Shown piece after piece: positions 47,765-59,176 of a stretch of DNA of 64,000 nucleotides; position 1 is the stretch's first letter; every line of letters begins with the position of its first letter. The notes under the pieces are model-generated. The model was not told where the DNA came from and searched no databases. It saw only the letters and a list, made by a program, of their open reading frames with translations. This DNA comes from Fragilaria crotonensis (Eukaryota; Bacillariophyta; Fragilariophyceae; Fragilariales; Fragilariaceae): positions 118,082-182,081 of the forward strand of contig JAKSYS010000037.1 in assembly GCA_022925895.1 (NCBI GenBank). The letters run 5' to 3'. The translations under genes and the position numbers were made by a program.

Positions 47765-49519
47765 ATGAAGAAAGCAAAACGACCCCCTTCATTCGACGCC
47801 AGTCCTGGAGCAGTTCCTATCCACGGATCACGCGCATCGCAAGGTTCAGGCTGTCTCAGATCACCCGCTGAACTGTTGCAAGAACCGTCCAGCCTTCATG
47901 AAGAAGAATGCAAAGAGGAAGTAGGAACGGATGTCAAGATAAACGGATTCAGCAATCTCGCTGTAGTAAATAGCTCTGAAGCCCCAGGAGCTGGTGCGGT
48001 GCAGGGTCAGGAACAACTTCCGGTAGGAGAACCCATTTATGCGGAAGTCCATGCGCCCTACACCCCGGAACCAAAGAAATGGCATGAACGGTCATTGTAT
48101 CGAACGTTAATGGTCGGGGGTTGCTTGTTCGCTCTCCTTCTGGTCGTAGGAATTGTGATGCTCGTGGTGTTCGTCACTCTGCCTCGATCTACAGGAGAAA
48201 CATCACCCCCCACAATGCCACCCTCAACGACTACGCCAACTCCTTCACCAGTCACACTCAGCCCTACGGCTTTCCCATCCTCCTTCTTGACTCCAGAAGA
48301 AATCGCGTGCGAGTTCATTGGACATCCATCCTTGGCTGACTGTCGAACTACACTCAGTTTTAACAGTTTTCGAGGTGGCGACTCCACAACCGGAGCTACT
48401 ATTCCAAGTGAGATTGGACTCTTAACAAATCTGACCGCTTTGCTTGTTGACAACAATCTTCTGACGGGAAGAATTCCATCATCCATTTCCCAGTTGACTC
48501 TGTTGCAGGTGTTGTCATTCTCCAACAACAAATTGAATGGGACTATTCCACCTTCACTTTCAAGCTTGACAAATCTTGGGGAATTGTGGCTCGACAACAA
48601 TGCTCTCACAGGTATCATCCCTTCTTCCATTGCAAACTTAGCACAACTCGAGGCCTTGACATTCTACAACAATAACCTGCAAGGGAGCATACCGCCCTCA
48701 ATTTCAAGATTGGCAAAGTTGTTGTATTTGTCCTTCGGTGCCAATACCTTTCGGGGCAGCATTCCCGCTTCCTTGGGAAGCTTGACAAGGTTAACTTATT
48801 TGGACGTTTCCAGTAATGCTCTCACCGGAATGATTCCATCTTCTTTTGGAAACTTAAATCAATTGTCTGATTTAAGATTCGACAACAATACGTTGATAGG
48901 GAGCATCCCTGCTTCGTTCGCAAGCTTGACCAAGTTGAGCGTATTGTGGTTCACCAAGAATTTTATCGCAGGAAGTATCCCGCCTTTTGTTTCAAACCTC
49001 ACAGACCTTGTCTCTTTGTCATTCACTGATAATGCATTTACAGGGAGAATCCCGCTTTCAATTGCAATGTTGACCAAACTAACCAGTTTGAAGTTGGACC
49101 GGAACGCACTTTCGGGAAAATTATCGCCCTCAATGTCAAATATGACGAGCCTGAGCCATTTTGATATGTCACACAATATGCTGAATGGGGCTATACCTGC
49201 GTCGATTTCAAGCTTGACAAGTCTCACCTGGTTGGATTTCTATCAGAATCAATTGACAGGAACCATCCCGCCCTCCCTTTCGAGCTTGACGAATCTGGTT
49301 TTTCTGGAATTTCACGACAACAACCTGATCGGAAGCATCCCACCTTCCATGGAAAGCTTAACACGTTTGACTTTATTGTCTTTCTCCGCCAATCAACTAA
49401 CGGGGACTATCCCACCGACGCTCTGCACACAAGCCATACAACTTTTTATTGATTGTGGCCAAATTGAATGCTACTGCTGCTCTGATCGTTTGTCTGAGAA
49501 TCCTTGTCCTAGTCAATAA
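47765..49519 (+). CDS. LRR membrane protein, paralogue 3
   Basis: A 584-residue homologue of paralogues 1 and 2, starting MKKAKRPPSFDASPGAVPIH. Its N-terminal tail keeps one 18-residue unit (INGFSNLAVVNSSEAPGAG). The transmembrane helix is at about 118-143 (LMVGGCLFALLLVVGIVMLV). After the Thr/Pro stalk and FIGHPSLADC it has about 14 LRRs (NNKLNGTIPPSLSSLT, NQLTGTIPPTL) and ends with CGQIECYCC. The frame is intact. LRR surface residues differ between paralogues while the N-terminus and membrane segment are conserved. This pattern would fit diversification of an extracellular binding face, but no rate test was done. Confidence 0.9.
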   Translation: MKKAKRPPSFDASPGAVPIHGSRASQGSGCLRSPAELLQEPSSLHEEECKEEVGTDVKINGFSNLAVVNSSEAPGAGAVQGQEQLPVGEPIYAEVHAPYTPEPKKWHERSLYRTLMVGGCLFALLLVVGIVMLVVFVTLPRSTGETSPPTMPPSTTTPTPSPVTLSPTAFPSSFLTPEEIACEFIGHPSLADCRTTLSFNSFRGGDSTTGATIPSEIGLLTNLTALLVDNNLLTGRIPSSISQLTLLQVLSFSNNKLNGTIPPSLSSLTNLGELWLDNNALTGIIPSSIANLAQLEALTFYNNNLQGSIPPSISRLAKLLYLSFGANTFRGSIPASLGSLTRLTYLDVSSNALTGMIPSSFGNLNQLSDLRFDNNTLIGSIPASFASLTKLSVLWFTKNFIAGSIPPFVSNLTDLVSLSFTDNAFTGRIPLSIAMLTKLTSLKLDRNALSGKLSPSMSNMTSLSHFDMSHNMLNGAIPASISSLTSLTWLDFYQNQLTGTIPPSLSSLTNLVFLEFHDNNLIGSIPPSMESLTRLTLLSFSANQLTGTIPPTLCTQAIQLFIDCGQIECYCCSDRLSENPCPSQ

Positions 49520-51240
49520 TGACGGCAGAATCACTGCCTCAGCCAATGATGATGTGTGTCGATATTCATGATTGCGTTAGCCGTCTATAACACTTTAGTA
49601 CGTACATGAAACTTTTTCAAGATCTGCGTATCCATGAGCTACGTGGGCGCATCCGTTGACCTGCGCCCTTTCTGAACAACGTGGTCATTCGATGAAGTGT
49701 CTTGCAAGAACCTGTCGTCAATCTGGTCATGACGGGTGGAAAGTTTGTGTCGTCAGTTTTGTCCCCAATTCCCGCTGCGGAAATCAGGTTTGCTTATCCT
49801 CAACATCGCTCATCTCGTATGCCTTCAACAGAGATTGTCAAACAATGCTGCGAGTCCATCACAGCATCGTTCCTACCATACATGTCTAACCATACATACC
49901 TGTTGCGGAGCGACCAAGTGGAGTGCGAGACAACTGGAATTTATTTAAAAAAATCCAACGTACTTCGGACTATTCCGCCTGTTTCATACGTAATTCGATA
50001 CATGTTACCACCGAATTCATGCATGGAATTGCTGAGAGGTTTAAAGTGTAATTGGTCTCGTTGAAAGATGGACGTTTTTTTCTGATGGAGCAATGGCTTG
50101 ACTCAACAAGTTGCTTGGCGCAATCGTTCTTGCTAATAGCGTCCTTTCGCTGCACCTTAGCATTTCGTTCGATGACAACGTGTGTCGCATCATCACTTAA
50201 TTAGACAATACCTCGTCTCACAGATGTGGATGCTCACATGCTGCATCCGCCGGGAATGGCCTTCGGAGACAATATAAATCAATCAGTTGAGTACGACGAG
50301 GCATTCTCCGATGCTATCGCCGCTCTGAAATAGGCATTCCACGAAACCAGTTTTACGTTTACCGGAAGCCATTCACCGAGACAACTTTCCCTTCAGATAA
50401 ACCGGGTTGTTGTCCAATAAATAGGGGCCTTCTCCGGAAATGAAGGAATTTCTCAGCACAACGGAGGGCCGAGTTCAAGGCTTCCTGGATTTGACCATCG
50501 CTTAAACGTCTTCGTGCGATGACATGTGAGGGTGATCAAACATTCCAGGGCTTTCTTTTTCTGGCGGGAGCCTACCGTAACATTTCTCCCAGCAGCCTAG
50601 ATAGCCGATGGATGTTTCTTGACAATTGCGCCAACCGGTTCCAACCCACTTGCTTCTGCAAGGGCCTCATTTCTCATTCGCACTGCTTCTGCCGGCCGGT
50701 GTTCTCAAAACAAATTTGCATAAAGTCAATGTCGCTCATCACTCCGTCAGCATACGAGACTGCAGCATCGATGGCCTTGTTCTCCACCAGGTCGTTTCTG
50801 TCGTGCAATACTGCCAATCGCCAGGCTTCAGGCCTACATCAGGTACGCTGATTCGACGAGCCAGCAAGTACGTCGTCTGCGTTGCTGCAGACTCCGCCTC
50901 CTCCAGTTGCGATTTAGTGTGTTTAATTTCATGAGCCATTTGACGGCATCAGATTGTCGTTCACACTCGCCGCCAGGAGCGGAAGCAAAATGTCTCGATT
51001 GACAATGGGAAAGAGTACCCCAATGGCAAGGTTATAGTAGTCGTTCATTCCAAGACGACTCGCTGTGACAAGTAACACATGAAAATAGCTGGCGCATGAA
51101 CATCGACATTTGATGTGGTCTCTCAGTCACAGAACCACCGGCTGCAAACATTCAAGTCAACTGTGCAAATGCTGTTGGTTCTCCCCAAGAAAGACTTGTT
51201 GCGCAGCATGAGTGAGAGCGATGATATTGGTGTGCATTGA
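49520..51240 (-). pseudogene. Shared downstream block with antisense gene relic, copy 3
   Basis: The longest of three related blocks. On the minus strand at 50939-50739 a 66-codon frame (MAHEIKHTKSQLEEAESAAT) keeps a helical, coiled-coil-like start. Continuing fragments (AAVSYADG and SDIDFMQI, about 50770-50715) are in another frame. Landmarks shared with copies 1 and 2 include CCAACCCACTTGCTTCTGC (about 50640). The end near 51240 (CAAATGCTGTTGGT) matches copy 2 at about 42245. Unrecognised ancestral gene; not functional here. Confidence 0.5.
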
Positions 51241-51524
51241 AGGCGACACAAACAGCTGCTTGTGGAATGGCGATCAGTTGCGAAACATGCGACGTTGTGT
51301 TGCGCAGTACTTGTACCCTGGTACTGGAGTACTCGAGTACTCCTGGACTTAGTAGTAGGAGTACTAAAAAAGAACGGTGGTACGGTCGTACAGTACTGGC
51401 ACTTCCTTTGGTCGTGTTGGCGGTTTGACTGATGACGCGGACATTGTAAGGCTCTGATGAACGCTACCGTGTTGTACACAATATCGTTGCTAGTAGAGTG
51501 ATTACAGTACCAGGGTACCGTTAT
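51241..51524. other. GTAC-rich spacer before copia element 2
   Basis: Palindromic stretch GGTACTGGAGTACTCGAGTACTCC-like (about 51317-51345, written here in broken form: GGTACTGGAG, TACTCGAGTA). No LTR shared with the other side of copia element 2 was found. Confidence 0.35.
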
Positions 51525-52568
51525 CTACTGTATCCCTCTCACCCCCCCCATGCTCTCAGACACCATTGCCAGAAAATGACTGCATTGGGACAATGATACG
51601 GGCAAATTGTGTCGGGGAGCAGAAAGAGATTGCTGTGCCTTGCCTGATGACAGCACTGGGGCAAGGTGGGGATATGCATCCGTAGCGTATGTGGGCGGGA
51701 TGCGACCCATGTAGACATCCGCATGCTGGTGGAATTTAATCCTACCCGTCGGTTTTGTCAGCGAATCACTAAGGTTCTTATCCGTCCGGATAGGTACTGC
51801 CATGATTTGGCGAGACGCACTCCACTCCAGTAAAGCAAAGAAACGTATGTCCACGTGCCTTGTTCGTTTTGTTGGTGCCTGTGCATTAATCATAAAAATC
51901 GCTCCGGAATTATCCACGTGAAGATCGGTCGGACCATCTACCAGTAAGCCCAAATCCATTAAAATTGAACGAACGTACAGGATCATTTTTCCAGTGTCTG
52001 CCGCGCTCACAAACTCTGCTTCCGTACTTGACAACGCAACAGCTTGCTGAAATTTGGTTTTGTATACGACAGCCGCGCCCGACAGCATGATAACCATACC
52101 ACTGACCGACCGGCGATGCGACACATCCGAACCCCAGTCAGAATCGGAGTAACCAATCGGAGTCATCGCAATCGATGGGATTGGGGTCAGCGCATTCTGT
52201 TCGTGAGAATATGGTGTCGGTAACGGCTCATCTGGCAAGTCCATACGTGGTTTCGTTCGCCAGAAGATAAGGCCATCAGTCCTGGTGTTGTTCAGGAATG
52301 CAAAAACCGCCTTAACAGCCAAGTAGTGGATAGCCGCTGGATTGTTGTTATACTGCGACAGCTTGGTGGTCGCCATTGAGATTTCGGGGCGTGCAATGAC
52401 CAGCGCATATATGAGTTCCCCAATAGATGTTCGGTAAGAAAAACCTGCTTGTGTTTGAACAGCTTTCTGTTCCTCCGCCGTCTGCGGCCGCTCAGCCAGT
52501 TCCAATTGCCGATGATATTTGGAATCGCTGCGCATAGGCAAGGGTTGAGTGGATGCTGTAAGATCCAA
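51525..52568 (-). pseudogene. Copia element 2 RT C-terminus and RNase H
   Basis: An open minus-strand segment continues pol after a frameshift near 52690; the true frame extends further upstream (TRWYIKIHCEDYLLKI reads just before it). It includes the copia thumb/connection segment (FSYRTSIGELIYALVIARPE), then RNase H with GYSDSDWGSDVSHRRSVSG (first Asp residues), ALSSTEAEFVSAAD (Glu) and HVDNSGAIFMI (Asp). The C-terminal about 70 residues are low in conserved features. No start codon of its own is expected. Confidence 0.8.
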
Positions 52569-53534
52569 CCAATCGTGATGGCGAAGAATTTTGAGAAGAT
52601 AATCCTCGCAGTGTATCTTGATATACCACCGTGTCTGCAGGACATTTGTGCCATTAAACTTTGAATAATACCGTCATTCAAGGGTGCCTTAAGATGCTCC
52701 AATCTCCTGGATGATCTCCATACATGCCACTTGATCATCCGCTGACACTGAGAAATCATCAACTTGACGCAGCAACAGTTGCAATTGAGAAGTAACAGGG
52801 TGTAGACGGCTATACAAGCACTTTTCATGTGTAGTGGCGGTGAAATGCAGGTTTTCCACCAAAATTTTGTGGATGTGCTGTTCCCATAGGCGTGGTGATT
52901 CTGGATGACCTTGCAACGCATTATTAACTGGAAGGACATAGTTCTTTGGAATAGGTGAACGCCCTTTACACTCCGTCCACCAAGTGCGAAATTGCTCGTC
53001 TATCCTCATATAGAATCGTTGCAATGGTGGTGGCGCTTCTGCAAAAGCATTTCCTGCATCTGCACCCATTGCTAATAAACACCTACTTGCCGTCAGTGCC
53101 CAATATATACGACTAGCCGGTTGCTCCACGCAGGTAGCGTACGTCTCCGCGAGTGTAACAGCCTTCCCAAATCGTTTCCCTCCATTACAAGTGCCTCGTG
53201 CCTTATAGATGGGATTGCCCGTGAGTGAACAAACCTTTAAGAGGTAATCCCAGACAAATGGCAACACTGTGGCACCATCCGGCCATGGAATCGGATCGCC
53301 AAACATATTTTGGAGTTCGTATTTGTCCAACTGATTCCATTCTCCACGTAGCCAATGTTCAAAGTCATCTTGTAGTTTGAGTTTTGCCCTCGTGACATTC
53401 ATTACCGCAGGCAAAGGATCAGGCATCTGTGGGAACGCAGGTGAGGGTAACTCAGGAGATATCAATAATTCGTGCACATGTCGTAATTGGTCATAATGCA
53501 TTTGTGGGACTTCCAAATCCGGCTGTACTCTCGG

Positions 53535-53780
53535 TTCGATTTTGGCAAACACAAAATCCACATGTGAAGTTTGGGCTTGGCGTTGATGGGATATCACCCG
53601 TCGCACCTCTTGAATCGTATGTACTCGTTGTCCCTGGATATGAGTCAATATGGCATGCCGTAAATTCCTTCGCCAACTCGGTAATCGGCTTGCCTGAGTG
53701 CCCTCCTGACAATCTTGAAGATACACATTACGATTATCGGCATCCTCTACCAAGAGAAAACCCATTGTTGGCAGGTTATT
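53535..53780 (-). other. PDZ-like module within copia element 2 Pol
   Basis: About 80 residues between integrase and reverse transcriptase show the PDZ pattern. There is a carboxylate-loop-like P-T-M-G-F, a strand with VYLQDC, a G-T-x-A-S-R turn, a long helix leading to IQGQRV and an EVRRVI helix, then a last strand VDFVFAK. The match is by eye to the general PDZ fold pattern and has not been tested with a profile. Confidence 0.55.
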
Positions 53781-55196
53781 CATCTTGAGACGAATACTGG
53801 ATGGTGTTCGATACATATTTGTATCAGTCCGTAAGTGCAAAATAGCTTCCAAGTCCTGCTGGGAAGTGGAAAGTGTATGAAACAGTGATGCTGCTTGTGC
53901 CGTGTATGATGTTGCCGTTGGCTCACGAAGGTCTTGATTCACATCCAAAGCATCAAGAGGAAGTGGTGCTACACCTCCTTCCTCGTGAAGGAACAAAATG
54001 TGCTCCTTTGGCGGACCAGTACGCTGCACTAACGCAGGGTCAATTGTCTTTAAAACCTGTTGTGCTCCAGGTGGCCTATCGGTACTACCAAAATGGAATT
54101 CATCGATCATGGTGCAGTGACGTGCGGTCTTATCGCGATGCGTGACATCATCATAGTACACCAAATTTCGATCCGTTGATGTGAACCGCAAGAACCGACC
54201 ATCATAGTAATGGGGATCTCCTTTTGTTGGTCTGGGACCACTCTTCTTCACGATGACTCGGGACCCGAATGCCCGCATGTGTTTGATATTAGCCCGTTTG
54301 CCCGTCCATGCATTATATGGAACATCCTCAATCGTTTCATGATAAAGGCGATTATAAATGTACGCCGAATATACCATGGCATCCGCCCAGAATATAATGG
54401 ACATCTGTGCGGAGTATAACAAACAACGTGTCATTTCGCCCAGGGTTCTGTGCGGACGCTCGGCGATGCCATTTTGCGCCGAGGTATCCGTTGCCGTTTT
54501 CTCCAGAACATATCCATGGGTGAGCAATAAGCGCCGAAATGGACCTGATTCCGCCAGAGACCCTTCACCATCTGTGCGCATAATCTTAGTGGCCGTTGAA
54601 CGTAAGCCATGCGTGCGCAGAAAAAGATCAATCAAATCCAGATTGACGGAACGGGACCTCAAAGGGAAAACCCAAATGTATCTGATGGCTCTGTCCACAA
54701 TGAGTAAGTAACAGACAAATCCCTGCCGACTCTCTACTAGTTTTGGTTGCGGTTCCGCACACCGATCGTACACCTCCTGCAGATTTCGCGGTCCCCGAAA
54801 GAAACCAATATCCATTTGAAACATCTGGCCTGGGACAAGTTGGGAAGTCGTCACATTGTGGCCTTTTGGTGCACGTTTGAGCTTTGCAATATCACACGCC
54901 CGACATCTGATAACCGACGGGATCTTGGTTGTAAATGGAGGGATCCCATTGACAAGGGGTTGCGTCTTTCTGAGTTTGGTTTCCGATGGATGACCCATGC
55001 GTTGATGCCAGATTTCGTACTGCAGAATTGCCTGGTCTGTACTATGAAGATGGGTGGTCATACGCCGCAGCGCCACCGAACATTCCTTTGTCGCACATGG
55101 TACTGCCATCATTGGAACCGACATATATGACGTGAAGCCATCAAGGGGATCAGCGGAGGTAAAGTCATCCGGCAAATCAACCGATATCCGTGCAAT

Positions 55197-55316
55197 CTTT
55201 GCGGTGGATATCCTACCGTCCCTGGAAGCGTCTGCTGCAGTCAATTGGTCGTCAAGCTTTGCGGTGGATATCCTACCGTCCCTGGAAGCGTCTGCTGCAG
55301 TCAATTGGTCGTCATC
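55197..55316 (-). repeat. Exact 60-bp tandem duplication
   Basis: Units 55197-55256 and 55257-55316 are identical except at their very ends. Each encodes 20 residues (DDQLTAADASRDGRISTAK plus one more), keeping the pol frame open. Confidence 0.9.
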
Positions 55317-55584
55317 TTGGCAAAGGCCTCGTGCTCTCCAACTTCTCCGGTTCCGATGGAGTAGATGGCACAAATTTCATATTCTGGATGAAGTACACCC
55401 CTTTTGAGCGAACCGTCGGGTACCGTGAGACAATTCGTTGTTCCTTATCGTAAAAGGTGATCCAGCCACCCTGACTGCTCGGCACCGCCTCCTGTGTCCA
55501 CTTATGGATTCGCGGATGTGTTTGCGCATGATGCTCCAGACTGAATATTGTACCAGTGATGGTAGGAGCATACACAAACAAGAT

Positions 55585-55833
55585 TCAATCAACCGTCTGT
55601 GTGGCATCGTAATGAACATGAGCATACCCTTCACCAGCAGCCTTTGTCACTGTACCATCATAGCCAGTTATCTCGTATTTTGTGGTAGTGGTGAAATTGT
55701 GTAAAATCTCTTTAATGCCAGTGGCACTCACCGATGCCCCAGTATCCGCAAGATCCCGCTGCTGAATTGTCGTGACCGAGAGTGTAATACATCCTGACCT
55801 ATGCGTCTCCGAATCCAACCCTGCTACATCCAA
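55585..55833 (-). pseudogene. Copia element 2 aspartic protease region
   Basis: Minus-strand fragment with the retropepsin motif LADTGASVSATG (Asp-Thr-Gly-Ala), preceded by LSVTTIQQRD and followed by YEITGYDGTVTKAAGEG, the flap-like region. In phase with gag but separated from it by a frameshift near 56050-56035, and from integrase by another near 55320. The downstream piece (TITGTIFSLEHHAQTHPRI and on to 55312) continues in this phase. Confidence 0.75.
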
Positions 55834-56031
55834 AAGACACTCATGACGTTCCTGTCGTATATCTTCGATGAGAGGTAACTTTACTGCTTGTGCCGCACAA
55901 ATATCATCAAATTCCAGGTACTCGTCTGACGGATGCGTTGCATGTACATGGAAAATGTTCCCATCGTATTCTGGCTCCTCTCTTGTATAACTGCATAGGA
56001 GTCTGTTAGATGCTCAATCAACCCATTAAGT

Positions 56032-57633
56032 TCATCCGTTTCTTGTGTACCTAAATGACCATACAGCATGGACAAGCATCTCATTCATGGTTTGGCGATT
56101 TGCTGGGTGTTGCTTTTCTTTATACCGCTGCATCGTTGTTTGAGCCATCCCTGAGTTTTCTTTAATATAGTTGAGGCATGCCGCAACTTTGGGCAGCACT
56201 CTACAATCGCCCACCTCGTGTCCATATGTATAGCAAGCTGCACATTGAGTATCTTTTGGTTGCCGAGGAAACCGGGTCCCACCACGTTGCTGTATCGTGC
56301 CTCGGCGCTGCGGGGTTGTGCGTTCTGTCTGAACCGGACTACTATGCTGTTCCCCTGGCACCGCTGTCATCGGCGATGCCCGAGTAACGTATAGACGGGC
56401 TGGCATCGGCTGCCGTGTCCCCATTGCGGGATTCTGTACCGTTACTGCCGGATGTGAAGCTAGCAGTATGGGCAAGTTAGCAAGATGAAACCTGGTGGGG
56501 AATGGTCCTGTTTTGGAGTATTGATCCAGGTCATGAATTAACTGCGCTGCCGCCGAGGTAAACACTGCTACTTGACGCATGCCCTGCAAGAACATCAAAG
56601 CTTGTTCCCGTGGCGTATACATGCGTTCAAACTTCTCCTGATATTGAAAGAATTCATCCAACTGTGAGGCATACTCGTACGGGTGTGCAGTTGAGTCCAC
56701 CGGAGGCGGTGTGCTGAGTTGGCTGATGTCCTTTGCATCTGTCATCAAAGTGGCGGCCAATAATCCCTTGAGCATTGTGTATCCATCTCGTGTGCGGCTA
56801 TACATGCTGAGCAACCCTTCAAACCGTTGATCCGATGAGTCCAACACCTGGTCTTCCTCCAAACGAGCATAAATGGCTGTAGTGTACTTTGTATACAACT
56901 GAGACGATGGATCCAATGTATCCGGATAGAGTGTTGTATCAGGATCGTCTAGATGAACAATCCGTAGTTGGTCAAATGCCTTGATTGGCACCCGGTATTG
57001 ATGGAGGAAGTCCGCAAATGCATTGTAGAACTTGATTACTGCCTTCCTATCACTGGATCGCAACACGGTGGGTGTATGTGTGTTTCTGAGCTTGAACAAG
57101 TAGTGGTCGGCTGCTTCCTGGTCCGCCAACTGTGGTGTTGGTGATCCTCTGGGCTGTCTCGCCTGCTCCGTAGGAGTTGGAGCTAAGTCAATATTACCCC
57201 ATCTTTTACTGTAAGTAACAGGTGAAGGCACATCTGTGCGAGACAATGGTGGACTCTTATTCTGTGCTGGGGCAGGATTAGGTGGTAATGGGATCTGCGG
57301 CAGTTCCTCCTCCTCAATAGGGACCCCACCTCTGTCTTCCAAGATACCATCCTGTAGGCGCCCAAGTACCTCCTAACGTATACGCTCAGCTTCACCCGTA
57401 AAGTTATCCAGTTGCTCGGCCATGTCGGCTGTGCGTTGGTCACAGAAATCCTGGATACTGTTCTTGTGTTCCACTACTTGCTTGGCTGTCACCCGATGGA
57501 AATGAGCGAGGGCATCCTCCATAGCAGTCTGAACCTCCTGCTGTGTGCGTTCCATCCGGAGTCGATGTCTCTCCATTGCCGCATTCTCCAATGCACGTGA
57601 ATGTTCATTCATAGTGTCCACTGCCGTTTCCAT
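56032..57633 (-). pseudogene. Copia element 2 Gag with in-frame TAG
   Basis: From the ATG at 57633 (METAVDTMNEHSRAL), a coiled-coil-like N-terminal part runs to an in-frame TAG at 57375-57373. The same frame then continues (EVLGRLQDGILEDRGG) for about 440 codons. The continuation contains a helical capsid-like region (KFYNAFADFLHQYRVP, RFEGLLSMYSRTRDGY) and a CCHC knuckle (CAACYTYGHEVGDC). It ends shortly after NEMLVHAVW, where a frameshift cuts it from protease. The TAG could be a mutation or a leaky stop; the other damage favours mutation. Confidence 0.75.
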
Positions 57634-58264
57634 AAGAACAGCATATCGATTTGATGGGGTTGTTGATGATATGGATTTGTGATCTCCTTCTAAGTATCGA
57701 GCGCTCACGCTCGGGGGTGTAGAAAGGAGAATGGAGGGTCCACGATCGTCCACACAGAAGCACACACACGAGTACCGGAGAACGGTAAGCAATTCTCTTG
57801 GCAATGGCGGTTCGGCGTTTGTAGTATGCGGCGTGTAGTTCGATGTGTGAGATGGACAATGTCGTGGAGGTGCTTGTGTAACGATAAACCTTGTACCTCT
57901 ATACCCTTACGATCGATGACCGGCAAGAGTGCAATTGAAGTAATAAAAGGATTAAAGTAGAAGTTGTGAGTGGAGTACATGAGAGGTACTCCACTAATTA
58001 GACTATCTACATACCTGACTTAGTAACAGGTATGTGGAGTGCATACGCACCGGGCAGTACCGTATTGTGAATACGGTACCAAACAGCACGGTGCTATACA
58101 CGTACCATGGACATATTGTAAGTCGTGACAAACATGCAGTAACACACCCCCATTGTATGCGTCATGAAGACAAAAGCAAAACAATGAGTATAGGAATGCA
58201 TTCGGGAGAACGGCAACAATTGACATTTAGTCGCGTGTCATCCAAGGCGCGCCATAGTGTCCCA
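57634..58264. other. Spacer between copia elements 2 and 3
   Basis: Probably contains the 5' leader of element 2 and the 3' end of element 3. Short palindromes occur (CCGTATTGTGAATACGG, about 58062-58078, and a GTGGAGTAC/GTACTCCAC pair at 57970-57995). LTRs were not identified. Confidence 0.35.
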
Positions 58265-59136
58265 TCAAACGACGAACGTGTCGGAAGTGCAGCGTGGTGC
58301 CGAGCGCTTTGGTGAGAGCGTCCGCTGGGTTGATGATACCCGGATGTGACAAAGAATGATATCGCCGTTGGCTTTCCATTCTTGAATCGCGAAGTGTTGA
58401 ATATCAATGTGTCGCGAGCGTGGAGTTGGTCGGCTCGAATTGATCATCAGAATCGCAGCTTGATTGTCCTCATACAAGATCGTCGGCCCGGGTTGTTCGT
58501 AATCCAACTCATGGAGGATGGACCGCAGGTACTTGGCGATCTTGGCGGCTTGACGGCGGCGATAAACTCGGCTTCGGTTGAGCTCGTGGAGACAGTGGAC
58601 TGGACTTTCGACTTGTACGCAATCGGTCCACCGCAGAGCATGAAAGCGAGACCGGTGATCGAGCGTCGTGTGCTGAGATCCGTGGCATGAGCAGCGTCAA
58701 CGTAACCGGCGAGGAGGTGGGCGATTGCGGCTGAGGGAAGTCGGGCAACGAGTGTCGGACACCAGGACGATGAAGTCTCCAACTGGGAAGGTATCGATCG
58801 GAGCAGGACGCCAAAAATCAGTCCCCAGTCCTTTGTCATGCGCAGGTATCGTGCAAGGCGACGCAAAGAATCAAAATGAATCTTGACAGGGTGATCCGAA
58901 AAACGAGCAAGGAGCGTGACGGCGAAACCAATGTCGATGCGGGCCACAACGTAAACGTAGATCACACAACCGAGAATGCTGCGATAAGAGAATCCGGCAT
59001 TGTCCTCGTATTCCATGAGTGCGGTAGCGGTTGCGGTGGCAGCGTTATCATAGTCAGGAATAGTTGCGGGATCGTCGACATGGCGATGGGTTCGATTGGG
59101 CGCTCGCTGGATTCGCGGTTGCCTGGTGAGGACCAT
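58265..59136 (-). pseudogene. Copia element 3 RNase H region
   Basis: In two frames it reads FSYRSILGCVIYVYVVARID, then GYVDAAHATDLSTRRSITG, STSSTEAEFIAAV and, after a frameshift near 58500, LYEDNQAAILMINSSRPTPR with HIDIQHFAIQEW. These are the Asp, Glu and Asp segments of copia RNase H and its tail. Confidence 0.8.
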
Positions 59137-59176
59137 CCGTAGTGTTCGAGGAACCGGTCGATATACGATTCGCAGG

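Larger units (their letters stand above)
52689..55373 (-). pseudogene. Copia element 2 integrase - PDZ-like - reverse transcriptase
   Basis: An 894-codon open stretch. It has the HHCC zinc motif (WHQRMGHPSETKL and CRACDIAK), the integrase core with DIGFF, MRTDGEG and the Glu in QNGIAERPHR, then the AFGSRVIVKK region. After a linker comes a PDZ-like module (about 53780-53535: PTMGFLLVEDADNRNVYL, GTQASRLPSW, ILTHIQGQRVHTIQEV, HVDFVFAK). Reverse transcriptase follows, with GADAGNAFAEAPPPLQRFY (motif A), NALQGHPESPRLWE and QVDD (motif C). The frame is lost near 52690. The 60-bp tandem duplication at its start encodes two copies of a 20-residue unit. No ATG lies at its head, because it is part of a larger polyprotein. 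Confidence 0.85.
51525..57633 (-). mobile_element. Ty1/copia retrotransposon 2, decayed, LTRs not found
   Basis: Minus-strand gag, protease, integrase, reverse transcriptase and RNase H occur in copia order over 6.1 kb. A purine-rich run (GGGGGGGGTGAGAGGG-like on the coding strand, about 51549-51534) at the 3' side could be the plus-strand primer. No matching direct repeats were found when comparing 51.2-51.55 kb with 57.7-58.15 kb by eye, so limits given are those of the coding region. At least three frameshifts and one in-frame TAG interrupt it. It differs clearly from copia element 1 and is closer in layout to element 3. Confidence 0.85.

Noticed and set aside
51241-58264. LTRs for copia element 2
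   Set aside because: No matching direct repeats were found on its two sides by eye; the ends may be truncated or too diverged.
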